Assembly (NCBI GenBank): GCA_018826515.1
Contig: JAHKAM010000005.1
Coordinates: 1 to 54,503 of the forward strand
Direction: 5' to 3'
DNA: 54,503 nt
Origin: Alphaproteobacteria bacterium
GTDB lineage: Bacteria > Pseudomonadota > Alphaproteobacteria > Caulobacterales > Caulobacteraceae
Shown: in pieces, positions 20,384 through 31,300 of the stretch
Layout of the letters: every line of letters starts with the position of its first letter
How positions within the stretch are numbered: position 1 is the stretch's first letter
Program-made: the position numbers and the translations under genes
The notes under the pieces: generated by a model
Told to the model about the DNA's origin: nothing
Databases searched by the model: none
The model's input: only the letters and a program-made list of their open reading frames with translations

Positions 20384-21409
20384 GTGTCCGACGACCCCCT
20401 GATCGAAGATTTCGCCGCAGACGATGAGCTTCCGCCCGTGCTGGAGGCCCGGCTCGAGGCCGGTGGCGGCCGACTTGACAAGGTGCTGTCGGATCTCTTC
20501 CCGACCCTGTCGCGCGCCCGCGTCCAGGCCCTGCTCGCCGAAGGTGTCATCACCCGCGACGGCCAGCCTCTGGCGACCGCCTCGGCCAAGGCCCTGCCCG
20601 GCCTCTACGCCGTCGCCCTGCCGGCCGTGGTCTCGGCCATCCCCCAGCCCGAAGCCATCCCCCTGACCGTCCTGTTCGAGGACGCCCATCTGATTGTGAT
20701 CGACAAGCCCGCCGGCATGGCGGTGCACCCGGCCCCCGGCAGCGAAACCGGCACCCTCGTCAACGCCCTGCTGCATCATTGCGCCGACTCCCTTTCGGGC
20801 ATCGGCGGCGTAGCCCGCCCGGGCATCGTCCACCGGCTGGACAAACACACCTCGGGCGTCATGGTCGCGGCCAAGTCCGACGCCGCCCACGCCGGCCTCT
20901 CCGCCCTGTTCGCGGCCCATGACATCGAGCGCACCTACATCGCCCTTGTCCGCGGGGCGCCCCAGCCGGAAAAGGGCCGCATCGTCTCCAACCTCGGCCG
21001 CTCGACCGGCGACCGCAAGAAGATGGCGGTACTGAGATCCGGCGGTCGCGAGGCCGTCACCGACTATGCCGTCGAACAGGTCTTCGGCGCCGTCGTCCGC
21101 AAGGGCAGCCGACCGGCCGCTCCGCCCATGGCCGCTCGCGTCGCCTGCACCCTGCACACCGGGCGCACCCACCAGATCCGCGTCCACATGGCCTCGAAAG
21201 GCGCCCCCCTGCTGGGGGATCCCGTCTACGGAACCGGCAGCCCCGCCAACCCCGTCCGCGCCGCCATCGCCGAGGCCGGCCTGACCCGACAGGCGCTCCA
21301 TGCCGCCATCCTCGGCTTCGTCCACCCGGTGACCGGCGAATCCCTTCGCTTCGAGACCGCGCCGCCCGAGGACATGCGGCGGCTCGAACAGGGGCTTGCC
21401 GCCCTTTAG
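20384..21409 (+). CDS. rluD: RluD-type 23S rRNA pseudouridine synthase
   Basis: A 341-residue RluA-family enzyme. An N-terminal S4 RNA-binding domain (GRLDKVLSDLFPTLSRARVQ) precedes the catalytic domain with GIVHRLDKHTSGVMV, where Asp153 is the catalytic aspartate, and LHTGRTHQIRVHM. RluD modifies helix 69 of 23S rRNA. The GTG at 20384 after GGAG is chosen; a longer frame from an ATG at 20318 reads through non-conserved Arg/Pro-rich sequence. The order with rpoH downstream is common in alphaproteobacteria. Confidence 0.9.
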   Translation: MSDDPLIEDFAADDELPPVLEARLEAGGGRLDKVLSDLFPTLSRARVQALLAEGVITRDGQPLATASAKALPGLYAVALPAVVSAIPQPEAIPLTVLFEDAHLIVIDKPAGMAVHPAPGSETGTLVNALLHHCADSLSGIGGVARPGIVHRLDKHTSGVMVAAKSDAAHAGLSALFAAHDIERTYIALVRGAPQPEKGRIVSNLGRSTGDRKKMAVLRSGGREAVTDYAVEQVFGAVVRKGSRPAAPPMAARVACTLHTGRTHQIRVHMASKGAPLLGDPVYGTGSPANPVRAAIAEAGLTRQALHAAILGFVHPVTGESLRFETAPPEDMRRLEQGLAAL

Positions 21410-21428
21410 GCGCGCAGAGCAGTCCGTC

Positions 21429-21457
21429 TTGATAAAGGACTGACTATCCGCTATACA
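21429..21457 (+). promoter_or_regulatory. rpoH promoter
   Basis: TTGATA (21429-21434) and TATACA (21452-21457) are separated by exactly 17 bases, a near-consensus sigma-70 promoter. The -35 also reads CTTGATA, close to the CTTGAA of heat-shock sigma-32 promoters, so autoregulated use is possible. The predicted start leaves a leader of about 170 bases before rpoH. Confidence 0.6.
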
Positions 21458-21490
21458 TCCCCTCATTCGGTGCCGTGGCGCCGGGGCAAC

Positions 21491-21510
21491 GGTCACGCTT
21501 TCGTGTGACC
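21491..21510 (+). promoter_or_regulatory. Hairpin in rpoH leader
   Basis: GGTCAC at 21491-21496 pairs with GTGACC at 21505-21510 in the untranslated leader. Leader structure controls rpoH translation in other bacteria, so this is a candidate thermosensitive element, but the stem does not cover the ribosome site near 21620. Confidence 0.4.
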
Positions 21511-21634
21511 ATCCGCCACTGACAAGTGCGGAAACCCGACCCTATTTCATCGGTTGAGGGGTGAGGCGACGGCGCACATCGGGTGGCCGCTTCCGAAGAA
21601 CCCGCTCGTTTACACGGTCGGAGGGACCAGACTT

Positions 21635-22522
21635 ATGGCTGTAGCCAGATCGCTCGCGGTGATGTCGCCTGAACAGGGGCTGTCGCGTTACCTTACTGAA
21701 ATCCGCAAATTTCCCATGCTGGCGAAGGACGAGGAGTTCATGCTCGCCAAGCGCTGGACCGAGCATCAGGACCCCGAGGCCGCGCACCGCCTCGTGACCT
21801 CTCACCTGCGCCTCGTGGCCAAGATCGCCATGGGCTATCGCGGCTACGGCCTGCCGATCGGCGAGGTGATTTCCGAGGGCAATGTCGGTCTGATGCAGGC
21901 CGTGAAGAAATTCGATCCGGACAAGGGCTTCCGCCTGGCGACCTACGCCATGTGGTGGATCCGCGCCTCGATCCAGGAATACATCCTGCGCAGCTGGTCG
22001 CTCGTGAAGATGGGCACCACCGCGGCGCAGAAGAAGCTTTTCTTCAACCTGCGCAAGGCCAAGAGCCAGATCTCGGCCTTCGAGGAAGGCGACCTGCGTC
22101 CCGAGCACCTCTCCGCCATCGCCACCAAGCTGGGCGTGTCCGAGGAAGAGGTCACCAACATGAACCGCCGCCTCGGCGGCGACGCCTCGCTGAACGCGCC
22201 GCTGCGCGCCGACGGCGAGAGCGAGTGGCAGGACTGGCTGGCCGATGACACGGCGGTTTCGCAGGAAACCCAGCTGGCGGAGGATGAGGAAAAGTCGATC
22301 CGCCGGGGCCTGCTCGAGGAAGCCATGCACGAGCTGACCGACCGCGAGAAACACATCCTCACGGAACGCCGCCTCAAGGACGATCCGGTCACGCTGGAGG
22401 AACTCGCCGGCCAGTATGGCGTCTCCCGCGAACGCGTGCGCCAGATTGAGGTCCGCGCCTTCGAAAAGCTCCAGAAGGCCATGCGCGCCGCCGCTGAAGA
22501 GCGGAACCTGGTCGACGCCTGA
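21635..22522 (+). CDS. rpoH: Heat-shock sigma factor RpoH
   Basis: A 295-residue sigma-32. The ATG at 21635, after GGAGGG, matches the start of known alphaproteobacterial RpoH proteins (LAVMSPEQGLSRYLTEIRKF). Region 2 shows HLRLVAKIAMGYRGYGLPI and FRLATYAMWWIRASIQEYIL; the RpoH box QKKLFFNLRKAK is present; region 4 has LEELAGQYGVSRERVRQIE. It directs transcription of chaperone and protease genes; a DnaJ-like gene is nearby but on the other strand. It ends convergently with kynU. Confidence 0.97.
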   Translation: MAVARSLAVMSPEQGLSRYLTEIRKFPMLAKDEEFMLAKRWTEHQDPEAAHRLVTSHLRLVAKIAMGYRGYGLPIGEVISEGNVGLMQAVKKFDPDKGFRLATYAMWWIRASIQEYILRSWSLVKMGTTAAQKKLFFNLRKAKSQISAFEEGDLRPEHLSAIATKLGVSEEEVTNMNRRLGGDASLNAPLRADGESEWQDWLADDTAVSQETQLAEDEEKSIRRGLLEEAMHELTDREKHILTERRLKDDPVTLEELAGQYGVSRERVRQIEVRAFEKLQKAMRAAAEERNLVDA

Positions 22523-22530
22523 CTGACCGG

Positions 22531-22556
22531 CCTCCTCTCCCTCACGGGGAGAGGGG
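22531..22556. terminator. Bidirectional hairpin between rpoH and kynU
   Basis: CCTCTCCC and GGGGAGAGG flank a short loop in the 48-base gap between convergent rpoH and kynU. It resembles the CTCCCCC-type palindromic repeats seen elsewhere in this window. There is no T-run, so termination is inferred from position. Confidence 0.45.
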
Positions 22557-22570
22557 GCCCCGGCAGGTCG

Positions 22571-23803
22571 TCAGGTCACGGTCCCGGCGGCCTGATATTG
22601 TGGCTCGCGCCAGCTCTCGCTGTCCAGAATTCCGGCCAGGACCTCGACTGCGTCCCAGACGTCGACATACCGGACATACAGGGGCGCGAAGCCGAACCGG
22701 ATCAAGTCCGGACGCCGGAAATCCCCGGTCACGCCGCGCGCGATAAGGTTCTGCATCACCGCCCCGCCGTGGGGGTGGCGGAAGGATGCCTGCCCGCCCC
22801 TGACAGACCCGTCCCGCGGGCTGGCGAGGACCAGACCCTTGTCCGCGCACCGCGCCTCGACCCGTTCGATGAAGAGGTCGCCCAAGGCGGCCGCCTTGTT
22901 TCGCACCGCCGCCATGTCCACCCCCTCGAACGCCTCCAGCGCGGCGTCGAGCGCGGCCAGGCTCAGGATCGGCGGTGTACCACACAGCCATCGGTCAACC
23001 CCCGCCGCCGGCCGGTAGTCATCGGCGAAATCGAACGGCCGCTCATGGCCCATCCAGCCGGACAGGGGGTTCCGCAGCATCGCCTGGTGGCGCCTGGCCA
23101 CGAACAGCCAGGCCGGGGCGCCCGGCCCCCCGTTCAGATATTTGTAGCCGCAACCCGCCGCCAGATCGGCTCCGTCCCGATTCAGCGCGACGTCCAGAAC
23201 CCCCGCGCTATGGCTCAGGTCCCACAGACTCAGGGCGCCGGCGGCCCGGATAGAGGGGTTCAGCGCCGCCATGTCGCGCACCGCCCCGCTGCGATAGTGG
23301 ACGTGGCTCAGCAGAACCACCGCAACCCGGTCGTCCAGCGCCGCCTCGACCCCGCCCGGCGCCACGACCCGCAGCTCGATGTCCGGCATCAGCCCGGCCA
23401 GGCCCTGCAGGATGTAGAGGTCGGTCGGAAAGTCGCTGCTTTCCGTCAGGACCACGCGCCGCCCGCCCGGGAGGCTCGCCGCCGCGGCCGCCAGCTTGAA
23501 CAGGTTCACGGACACGGAGTCCGCCGCCACCACCTCGTCCGCGTCCGCACCGATCAGGCTCGCGATCTTGCCGCCGACCTTCTGCGGCAGGCCGATCCAT
23601 TTGTGCTTGTTCCAGCTGGCGATCAGATCGCCGCCCCACTGCCGCTCGACCGCCTCGCGGACAGCCTCCGCCGCCGCGACGGACAGGGCGCCCAGAGAAT
23701 TGCCGTCCAGATATATGACGCCGTCCGGTAGGCTGAACCGGCTCCGCATCATGCCCAGCGGATCGGCCAGGTCCCGGTCGAGACAGTCCTGTCGTATAGT
23801 CAT
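22571..23803 (-). CDS. kynU: Kynureninase
   Basis: A 410-residue PLP enzyme that cleaves kynurenine to anthranilate and alanine, or the 3-hydroxy form. Typical segments are VIYLDGNSLGALS, SWNKHKWIGLPQKVG, the LLSHVHYRSGAVRD motif, WDLSHSAGVLDV and GCGYKYLNGGPGAPAWLF, which carries the PLP lysine, then HERPFDFADDY. No other kynurenine-pathway gene is in the window, so tryptophan breakdown or NAD synthesis cannot be decided from context. Confidence 0.95.
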   Translation of the reverse strand: MTIRQDCLDRDLADPLGMMRSRFSLPDGVIYLDGNSLGALSVAAAEAVREAVERQWGGDLIASWNKHKWIGLPQKVGGKIASLIGADADEVVAADSVSVNLFKLAAAAASLPGGRRVVLTESSDFPTDLYILQGLAGLMPDIELRVVAPGGVEAALDDRVAVVLLSHVHYRSGAVRDMAALNPSIRAAGALSLWDLSHSAGVLDVALNRDGADLAAGCGYKYLNGGPGAPAWLFVARRHQAMLRNPLSGWMGHERPFDFADDYRPAAGVDRWLCGTPPILSLAALDAALEAFEGVDMAAVRNKAAALGDLFIERVEARCADKGLVLASPRDGSVRGGQASFRHPHGGAVMQNLIARGVTGDFRRPDLIRFGFAPLYVRYVDVWDAVEVLAGILDSESWREPQYQAAGTVT

Positions 23804-23879
23804 GCGATCGGACTCCGCCTGCCAGGCGCCCGGTCTACAACGTCGGGCGTCACGGACGAACCCCGGCGTCGAAACGCCG

Positions 23880-24689
23880 TCAGCCCGCCTTGGCGACAGG
23901 TTCGGCCGCCTGATGCATGGCCAGCAGGGTTCCGATCGGCGCCGACAGCGTCATCTTCGTCGGCGGGCCCGCCGCCATCGACACCTCGAGGGCCCCGACC
24001 GCCACGGCGAGCCGGGAGTCCGAAACCTTCATGGCCAGCGCCTTCAGCATCGCCGCCTGCTCGCGGATCGCCCGGACCGCCTGCATCGGATCGCTGTCGA
24101 ACTGGTCCAGCGCGGATCCCAGAATCCGCATGGCCTGGTCCTTGGCCGCCACATGGCCAGCCGCGCCCGTGGCCGAACGGTCGGCCTTGCGCTTCTTCGC
24201 GCCGGAGAATTCGCCCGAGTTGAACCGGCGCCGGTCCGGGCCGATGTAGCCCACCGCCTCGACCCAGTCGCGCGGCTTCAACGCGACATTCTCGACCCGT
24301 TTGAACAGATCGGCGCTGGTGAAGGGCTTGCGCAGAAACTCGTGAATGCCGGCATCCCGCGCGCCGAGAATGGTGCGGGCGGTCGCATCGGCCGTGATCA
24401 TGATGATCGGTGCGCGTCGGCAGTTCATGTCCGAACGCCTCAACGCCCGGGCCAGCGATTCGCCGTCCAGCCCGTCGCCGGTGCGCTCCGTGAAAACGAT
24501 GCCCGGCTCAAGTTCCGCCGCCGCCGCCAGGGCGCGCTTCTCATCCGGTTGGACCACGACGTCCCGTGCGCCCAGACCCTTCATGATGTCGGTCAGAAGA
24601 CGCGCGGCATGCGGGTTCGGATCAATGATCAGCACCCGCTTGACCACAGGCTCCAGCTTCGCCAGCACACGACGATCGACTGCAAACAA
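23880..24689 (-). CDS. Receiver-domain protein with Glu at the phosphorylation site
   Basis: A 269-residue CheY-like protein with a C-terminal helical extension and no DNA-binding or output domain that I recognise. The receiver starts KRVLIIDPNPHAARLL; where the acceptor Asp should stand the sequence is GIVFTERTGDGLDG, so Glu68 replaces it, while the Thr (MITAD) and Lys (FLRKPF) switch residues remain. A YIGPDRRRF motif follows. TTG at 24689 is preferred because GGAGGGG lies six bases upstream; a GTG five codons earlier is the alternative. It may be a constitutively active or phosphorylation-independent adaptor. Confidence 0.8.
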   Translation of the reverse strand: MFAVDRRVLAKLEPVVKRVLIIDPNPHAARLLTDIMKGLGARDVVVQPDEKRALAAAAELEPGIVFTERTGDGLDGESLARALRRSDMNCRRAPIIMITADATARTILGARDAGIHEFLRKPFTSADLFKRVENVALKPRDWVEAVGYIGPDRRRFNSGEFSGAKKRKADRSATGAAGHVAAKDQAMRILGSALDQFDSDPMQAVRAIREQAAMLKALAMKVSDSRLAVAVGALEVSMAAGPPTKMTLSAPIGTLLAMHQAAEPVAKAG

Positions 24690-24779
24690 GGCGGGCCCCT
24701 CCACTCCGGAGACTGGGCTTAGCCGACGCCGGGTTAAGGCCCGTTGAACGCAGTGCTCCGGGGGTTAGCGCCCGGGGAC

Positions 24780-26075
<1,296 letters not shown>

Positions 26076-26157
26076 GACTGTTCTCCGCTGTCCGGGATTT
26101 CGGAATGCGGGCGCAGCCTATAGCCGGGGAATCGGCGGGTGTCCCGTCGCCGGACGA

Positions 26158-27309
26158 TTATTCCGCCAGCGCCGTCTCGAAGGCCCAGTCCAGCCAGGGC
26201 GTCAGGGCCTCGACATCCGCCGTCTCGACTGTGCAGCCGCACCAGATGCGCAGGCCGGCGGGAGCGTTGCGGTGGCTCTCGATGTCGAACGCCGCCCCCT
26301 CGCCCTCGACCAGCGCCTTCATCCGCGTGACCAGCGCCTGCCGCGCCGCCTCGGGCATCGCCGTCACCCGCGGATCGACAATCTTCAGACATACCGAGGT
26401 CGTCGACCGCGTCGCCGGATCCCGGGCCAGATAGTCAATCCAGTCCGTCCGCCTGACCCACGCCTCGAGAACCGCGGCGTTGGCGTCGGTCCGCGCGATC
26501 AGCGCCTCCAGTCCCCCGACGGCCAGCCCCCATTCGACCGCATCGATCCAGTCCTCGAGGGTCCACACCGAAAAGGTGTTCAGCATCGAGCCCGTGGCCA
26601 GCAGCCGGTCGAACCCCTTGCCGTCTCTGAGGCGCAACACCTTGGGCACGGGTCGCGGGGGCTCATAGTGGTCCAGCCGCGCCACAGCGCGCGGCGACAG
26701 CGCCGCGACGCCCAGCCCCGCCTCCCCGCCAAGCGCCTTCTGGAAGCTGAAGGTCACGACATCCAGCCTGTCCCACGGCAACGGCATGGCGAAGGCGGCG
26801 GACGTGGCGTCGCAGATCACCAGACCTTCGCGGTCCAGGGCGATGAAGTCCGCATTCGGCGCACGGACGCCGGCGGTCGTCCCGTTCCACGGAAACACGA
26901 GGTCCTTCGCCGGGTCGACTCCGGACGTGTCGGGCCATTCGCCCCAGGGCGCCGCGATCACCTCGGGGTTCAGTTTCAGGTGCTCGACCGCGTCGGTCGC
27001 CCAGACCTTGCCGAAATTCTCGAACGCCAGCACCTGGACGGGCCGTTCGCCCAGCATCGACCACATGGCCGCCTCGACCGCCCCTGTGTCGGACCCCGGC
27101 ACATAGACCAGCACCCAGTCCGCCGGCACCTGCAGCAGCTCGCGCGTCAGCCTCAGCCCGTGCGCGAACCGCTCCACCACCTCGGGCGCGCGGATGCCCC
27201 GCCCGAGCAACTCATGCGAAATGGCCTGCGACGACCATCCCGGCCGCTTCGCCGTCGGCCCCGCCGAAAACCACGGCCGCCCGGGCTTGAGATTTGGCTT
27301 GCTCGCCAT
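26158..27309 (-). CDS. serC: Phosphoserine aminotransferase
   Basis: A 383-residue PLP aminotransferase of the alphaproteobacterial/archaeal SerC subtype, converting 3-phosphohydroxypyruvate to phosphoserine. The N-terminus LKPGRPWFSAGPTAKRPGW, the cofactor site TFSFQKALGGEAGLG with the Schiff-base lysine, and the late SHRNAPAGLRIWCG are typical. Its start overlaps the stop of the upstream dnaJ-like gene by one base. The usual partner serA is not adjacent. Confidence 0.93.
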   Translation of the reverse strand: MASKPNLKPGRPWFSAGPTAKRPGWSSQAISHELLGRGIRAPEVVERFAHGLRLTRELLQVPADWVLVYVPGSDTGAVEAAMWSMLGERPVQVLAFENFGKVWATDAVEHLKLNPEVIAAPWGEWPDTSGVDPAKDLVFPWNGTTAGVRAPNADFIALDREGLVICDATSAAFAMPLPWDRLDVVTFSFQKALGGEAGLGVAALSPRAVARLDHYEPPRPVPKVLRLRDGKGFDRLLATGSMLNTFSVWTLEDWIDAVEWGLAVGGLEALIARTDANAAVLEAWVRRTDWIDYLARDPATRSTTSVCLKIVDPRVTAMPEAARQALVTRMKALVEGEGAAFDIESHRNAPAGLRIWCGCTVETADVEALTPWLDWAFETALAE

Positions 27310-28235
27310 CAGTCGCGGAACGGCCGCACGGGCCCCTTGTCGCGCACGGCCTGCGCCAGCTTCGTCAGCTCGGCGCTGTCCTCCGGCAGGGTGATCATCA
27401 GCTTCGCCAGAAGATCGCCACGCTTGCCGTCCGCAAACGCGCCCCGCCCTTTCAGCCGCAGCACCTTGCCCGAGCTGGAGCCCGCCGGAATGGTCATGCT
27501 GACCGTCCCCTCAGGCGTCCGCACCGGCACCTTGCCGCCCAGCACCGCGTCAAACAGCGCCACGGGCTGGTCCATGGTCAGGTCGGCCCCGTCGCGGGTG
27601 AAGACCGGATGCTTCGCGACCTTCAACTCGATCAGCGCGTCGCCGGCCGGCCCGCCGCGTCCCGGCGCGCCCTGCCCCTTCAGCCGGATCGTCTGCCCGT
27701 CGCTGGCGCCCTTGGGGATAGCCACGTCCAGCATCCGCCCATCCGAGAACTGGATGCGCCGCGTCGCCCCCGAGATCGAGTCCTCCAGACTGATCTCCAG
27801 CGTCGCCTTGATATCCTGACCCTTGGACGCGAACCCGCCGGGCCGTGCCCCGCCCGGCCGGGCGCCGCCGCCGAACATCCCGCCGAACAGCTCATCCAGA
27901 TCGATATTCTCGAAGCCCTGCTGCCGCGCCCCGCCCTGGCCGAAGGGATTGCCGGCCGGACCGCCCCGCGCGCCGCCCGGTCCACCGCCGCCGAAGCCGC
28001 GGAACTGCTCGCGCCCGTCCGCGTCGATCTCGCCCCGATCGAATTTCGCTCGCTTGTCCTTGTCGCCCAGCAGGTCGAAGGCGGCGGTGATCCGCTTGAA
28101 CCGCTCGTCGGCGACCGTATTGCCGGGGTTCTTGTCGGGATGCAGTTCCTTGGCGAGCTTGCGGAACGCCTTCTTGATTTCGTCCGCGCTCGCGCCCCTC
28201 GAAACGCCCAGTTCCTTGTAGGGATCGCCCGCCAC
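27309..28235 (-). CDS. DnaJ-like (class II, CbpA-type) co-chaperone
   Basis: A 308-residue Hsp40. The J-domain occupies residues 4-68 with HPD at 32-34; a Gly/Phe-rich linker follows (GGGGPGGARG, GLFGGMFGGG-like). There is no zinc-finger repeat, so it is CbpA-like rather than classic DnaJ. The C-terminal substrate domains contain IKATLEISLEDSISGATR and LRLKGRGAFADGKRGDL. It would stimulate DnaK ATPase. It is coupled to serC by a TGATG overlap. Confidence 0.9.
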   Translation of the reverse strand: MAGDPYKELGVSRGASADEIKKAFRKLAKELHPDKNPGNTVADERFKRITAAFDLLGDKDKRAKFDRGEIDADGREQFRGFGGGGPGGARGGPAGNPFGQGGARQQGFENIDLDELFGGMFGGGARPGGARPGGFASKGQDIKATLEISLEDSISGATRRIQFSDGRMLDVAIPKGASDGQTIRLKGQGAPGRGGPAGDALIELKVAKHPVFTRDGADLTMDQPVALFDAVLGGKVPVRTPEGTVSMTIPAGSSSGKVLRLKGRGAFADGKRGDLLAKLMITLPEDSAELTKLAQAVRDKGPVRPFRD

Positions 28236-28312
28236 GTCGAATGCCGCTCCATTGATAGCCGAGTGCGTCAGTTAGGGCATCGCGCGCGCCGCGCAAAGGG
28301 ACAGGTGGCAAA

Positions 28313-31300
28313 TCAACCGACCAACGGACATATCGCCTCCATCCCCCAGCCATATCCCTCGCCCCACTCCGCCACGGCCAATCGCGATCCGACGTTCAGA
28401 CCACCCGGAAAATCCGCGGCCAGATCGGTCGCTGCATAGGTCGCCGTCTGCGTCTCGACCTCGAACGTCCGCACCTCCGCCGCGCCGTCGAGCACCCGTA
28501 TCCGAAAGCGCTGCGCCCCCGGCTCCGCCGCCATGTCCCACCGGTCGCCAGCAATCCGGGCCCGCGCGATCCAGCCCAGGTCGAAGCCGCCGTCCGTCCT
28601 GGCCCGGGCCTTGAGGTGGGCCGGCGACCATGGCCGCTCATGCACGCCCGTCGGCATGAACCCGACCTCGGTCACCCCCGCGCCCCCCGCCGGTCCGCCC
28701 GCCGGCCCCGCCCGCCAGATCAGCGGCAGGCCCCGCTCCGCATACGGCGACTCCACCCTCGTCGGCGGCTGATCCAGAAGGACGACAACCGCCCCCGCGG
28801 ACGCGCCCAACGCCGTCGTGCCCTGCTGTCCTCGCAGCAAGCCTGTCAGACGCCACACGCCGTCGCCGACCAGCGTCGCCGATCGGAACTGCACCAGCTC
28901 CCAGCCGTCTTCCGTCTCGATCGCCGCCGCATTGCCGCCCGCAAGCACCGCCGTCTCCGAACGGCTTTCCGGCGCCCGGCCCTCGACCCGGACCAGAACG
29001 GCGTTGACCTCGTCCCACCGATGCCGAGCACCCGCCGCCAGCGCCTCGACCAGCAATCCTGCGGTCGCCGGCCGGGCGACATCGCCCCGCGCCGTCAGTG
29101 AACCGGGGTCCGCCCCGGCGAACACCCGCATCGGCCGCCAGGGATCCGCCGCCACGACGGCGATCGGCCGCCCGTCGCCATCGGCCCCGGGCAATGGCGG
29201 CAACTCAATCACGCGGAAGAAGGGCGCGCCGACCGCGCCGGCCGCCTCGCCCGCCGTCGGCCGCCCGTCATCTTGCCCCGTGTCGACCGCCGAAACGGGC
29301 TCCAACACCGCCGACGGCGTTTCATCCACGTCCAGACGCATCACCCGCCAGTCGCCGCTCCGGCCCTCGACCGTCACCGTGTCGCCGGACTCAAGGATCA
29401 GGGCTTCCAACGGCCCCGGCAGCACTGCCAGCCGATCCGCCCCCACGCTTTCCAGCGCCCGCTCCGCCGCCGCCCGCGCCACGGCCCCGGAACAGACCGC
29501 CGGCAGGTCCAGATCGACCCCGCCCCCTTCGCCATCCGACCGCACGACCGCCGACCCGGTCTGGTAGCCGCCCTCCCCGTCGATATAGCGGACCCGCGCC
29601 ACACCCGGCCGCAGCTCCAGCACCCGTTCGGGCTTCAGGCTCGCGCCGTCCCCGGGCAGCGCCAGCGCCTCCAGCGTCAGCGTCGCGACCGCGGCCTCCT
29701 CCCCGACCACCGCGATCCGTCCGCCCCGCTCCGCCACGGTCAGACCCAGACCGGCCAGCAAGGGTTCCAGCGCGTCCCGCGTCCGCATCGGCCGGTCGAT
29801 GACATAGCCCTGCACCTCGCCTGAGAAGGCGGCGATCTCGAAATCGTTGTCGGCCAGCCCGCCGCGCCTCAGCACCGCTGCAATCAGGTCGCGCGTATCG
29901 CCCGCCAACCGCCCGTTCAGCCAATGACCGGTCCGCCAGCTTCGGGCGTCCGCCCACACATCCTCGCGCGCCGGAAACGCCGGCCAGGGCCGCGCGTCCC
30001 AGCACCAGGCGTCCGCTGCCTCGACCATCGGCCCGCCGTAGATGGCCGACACGGGATTGTTCTCCGTCGCCGCGAAATGGCCCAGCACGGCCTCAAGGGC
30101 CCGGCGCTGCATGCGGTCGTCGCGCGCACCGGTCGAGAACGGCGGCAGGGCGCTCTCCGCGCTCTTCGGATCCTGAAACAGGTTCGGTGCATTGCCGCCC
30201 CGGTCCACCGCCGGACAACCGAACTCCGTCAGCCGGATCGGCTTCATGCCGGGCGCCCAGCCGGTCGCCGTCGCGCTCCTGACCCCGCCGGGCCGGTCGT
30301 GATGGGGGTTCGACCACCAGCCCTTCAGGTCCTTGACCCGGAACACCCAGTCTTCGCCATGCGCCGTATCCGCGATCGGAGTCCGCACCTGCGCCGCCCG
30401 GTCGCCATCCGAGGCATAGAACCAGTCGAACCCGTCGCCGCCCGCGACCTGCGCCGCCAGATAGGCCGGATCGTCCGGCCCGGCGAACCCCTCGCCGTCC
30501 ACGCCGCCGTCGGCCGCGCGCCAGTCGCCCATCGGCGGATACCAGTCGATGCCGACGTAGTTGATGTTCGCATCGGCCCACAGTGGATCGAGATGAAACG
30601 CGACCTCGCCCCCGGCCCGCACGCTCGCATACTCCGACCAGTCGGCCGCATAGCTGATCGCGACGCCCGACCCGACCACCGCCCGGCACTCCGCCGCCAG
30701 CGTCCGGAGTTGCGCCACGGCCGGAAACCCGCCGCCTGCGTCGCGCGTCGTCGTCAGCCCCCGCATCTCCGAGCCGATCAACAGCCCGTCCGCTCCTGTC
30801 TCCGCCGCCAGCATCGCGTAGTGCAGCGCCATCCGTCGCAGGCCCCAGCCGCCCGCCGTCCCGAACATCGCCGCAACCTCCGCCGCCGCGCCGGCGCCGT
30901 CCGTGCCCTTGACCCGACCCCGCCAGGGATAGGCCGCCTGCTCTGCGCCGCCATAAGGATCGGGCAGCCCGTTCGCCGCCGGCACATCCATCAGCACGAA
31001 CGGATACAGCGTCACCTCCAGGCCCCGCGCCTTCAGCGCCGCCACGGCCTGGCGCACGCTCTCATCGGACGGCGTGCCTCCGTAGGCCGGTCCGCCGCCG
31101 CTTTCCGAGATCAGATGGGCCTCGGCCCGCCCCAGCCCCGCCACCGACCAGCTCATGGGCTCCGTCGCCTTGTCCAGCCGCTCGACGCCCGGCCTGATGA
31201 CGCAATGCCCGGCCCTCAGATCGTCGCCGAACCAGCCGACCACCAGGCTAACCCGCTTCAGGTTCGGGCACTGCGCCTGCAACTGGTCCAGCGAAACCAT

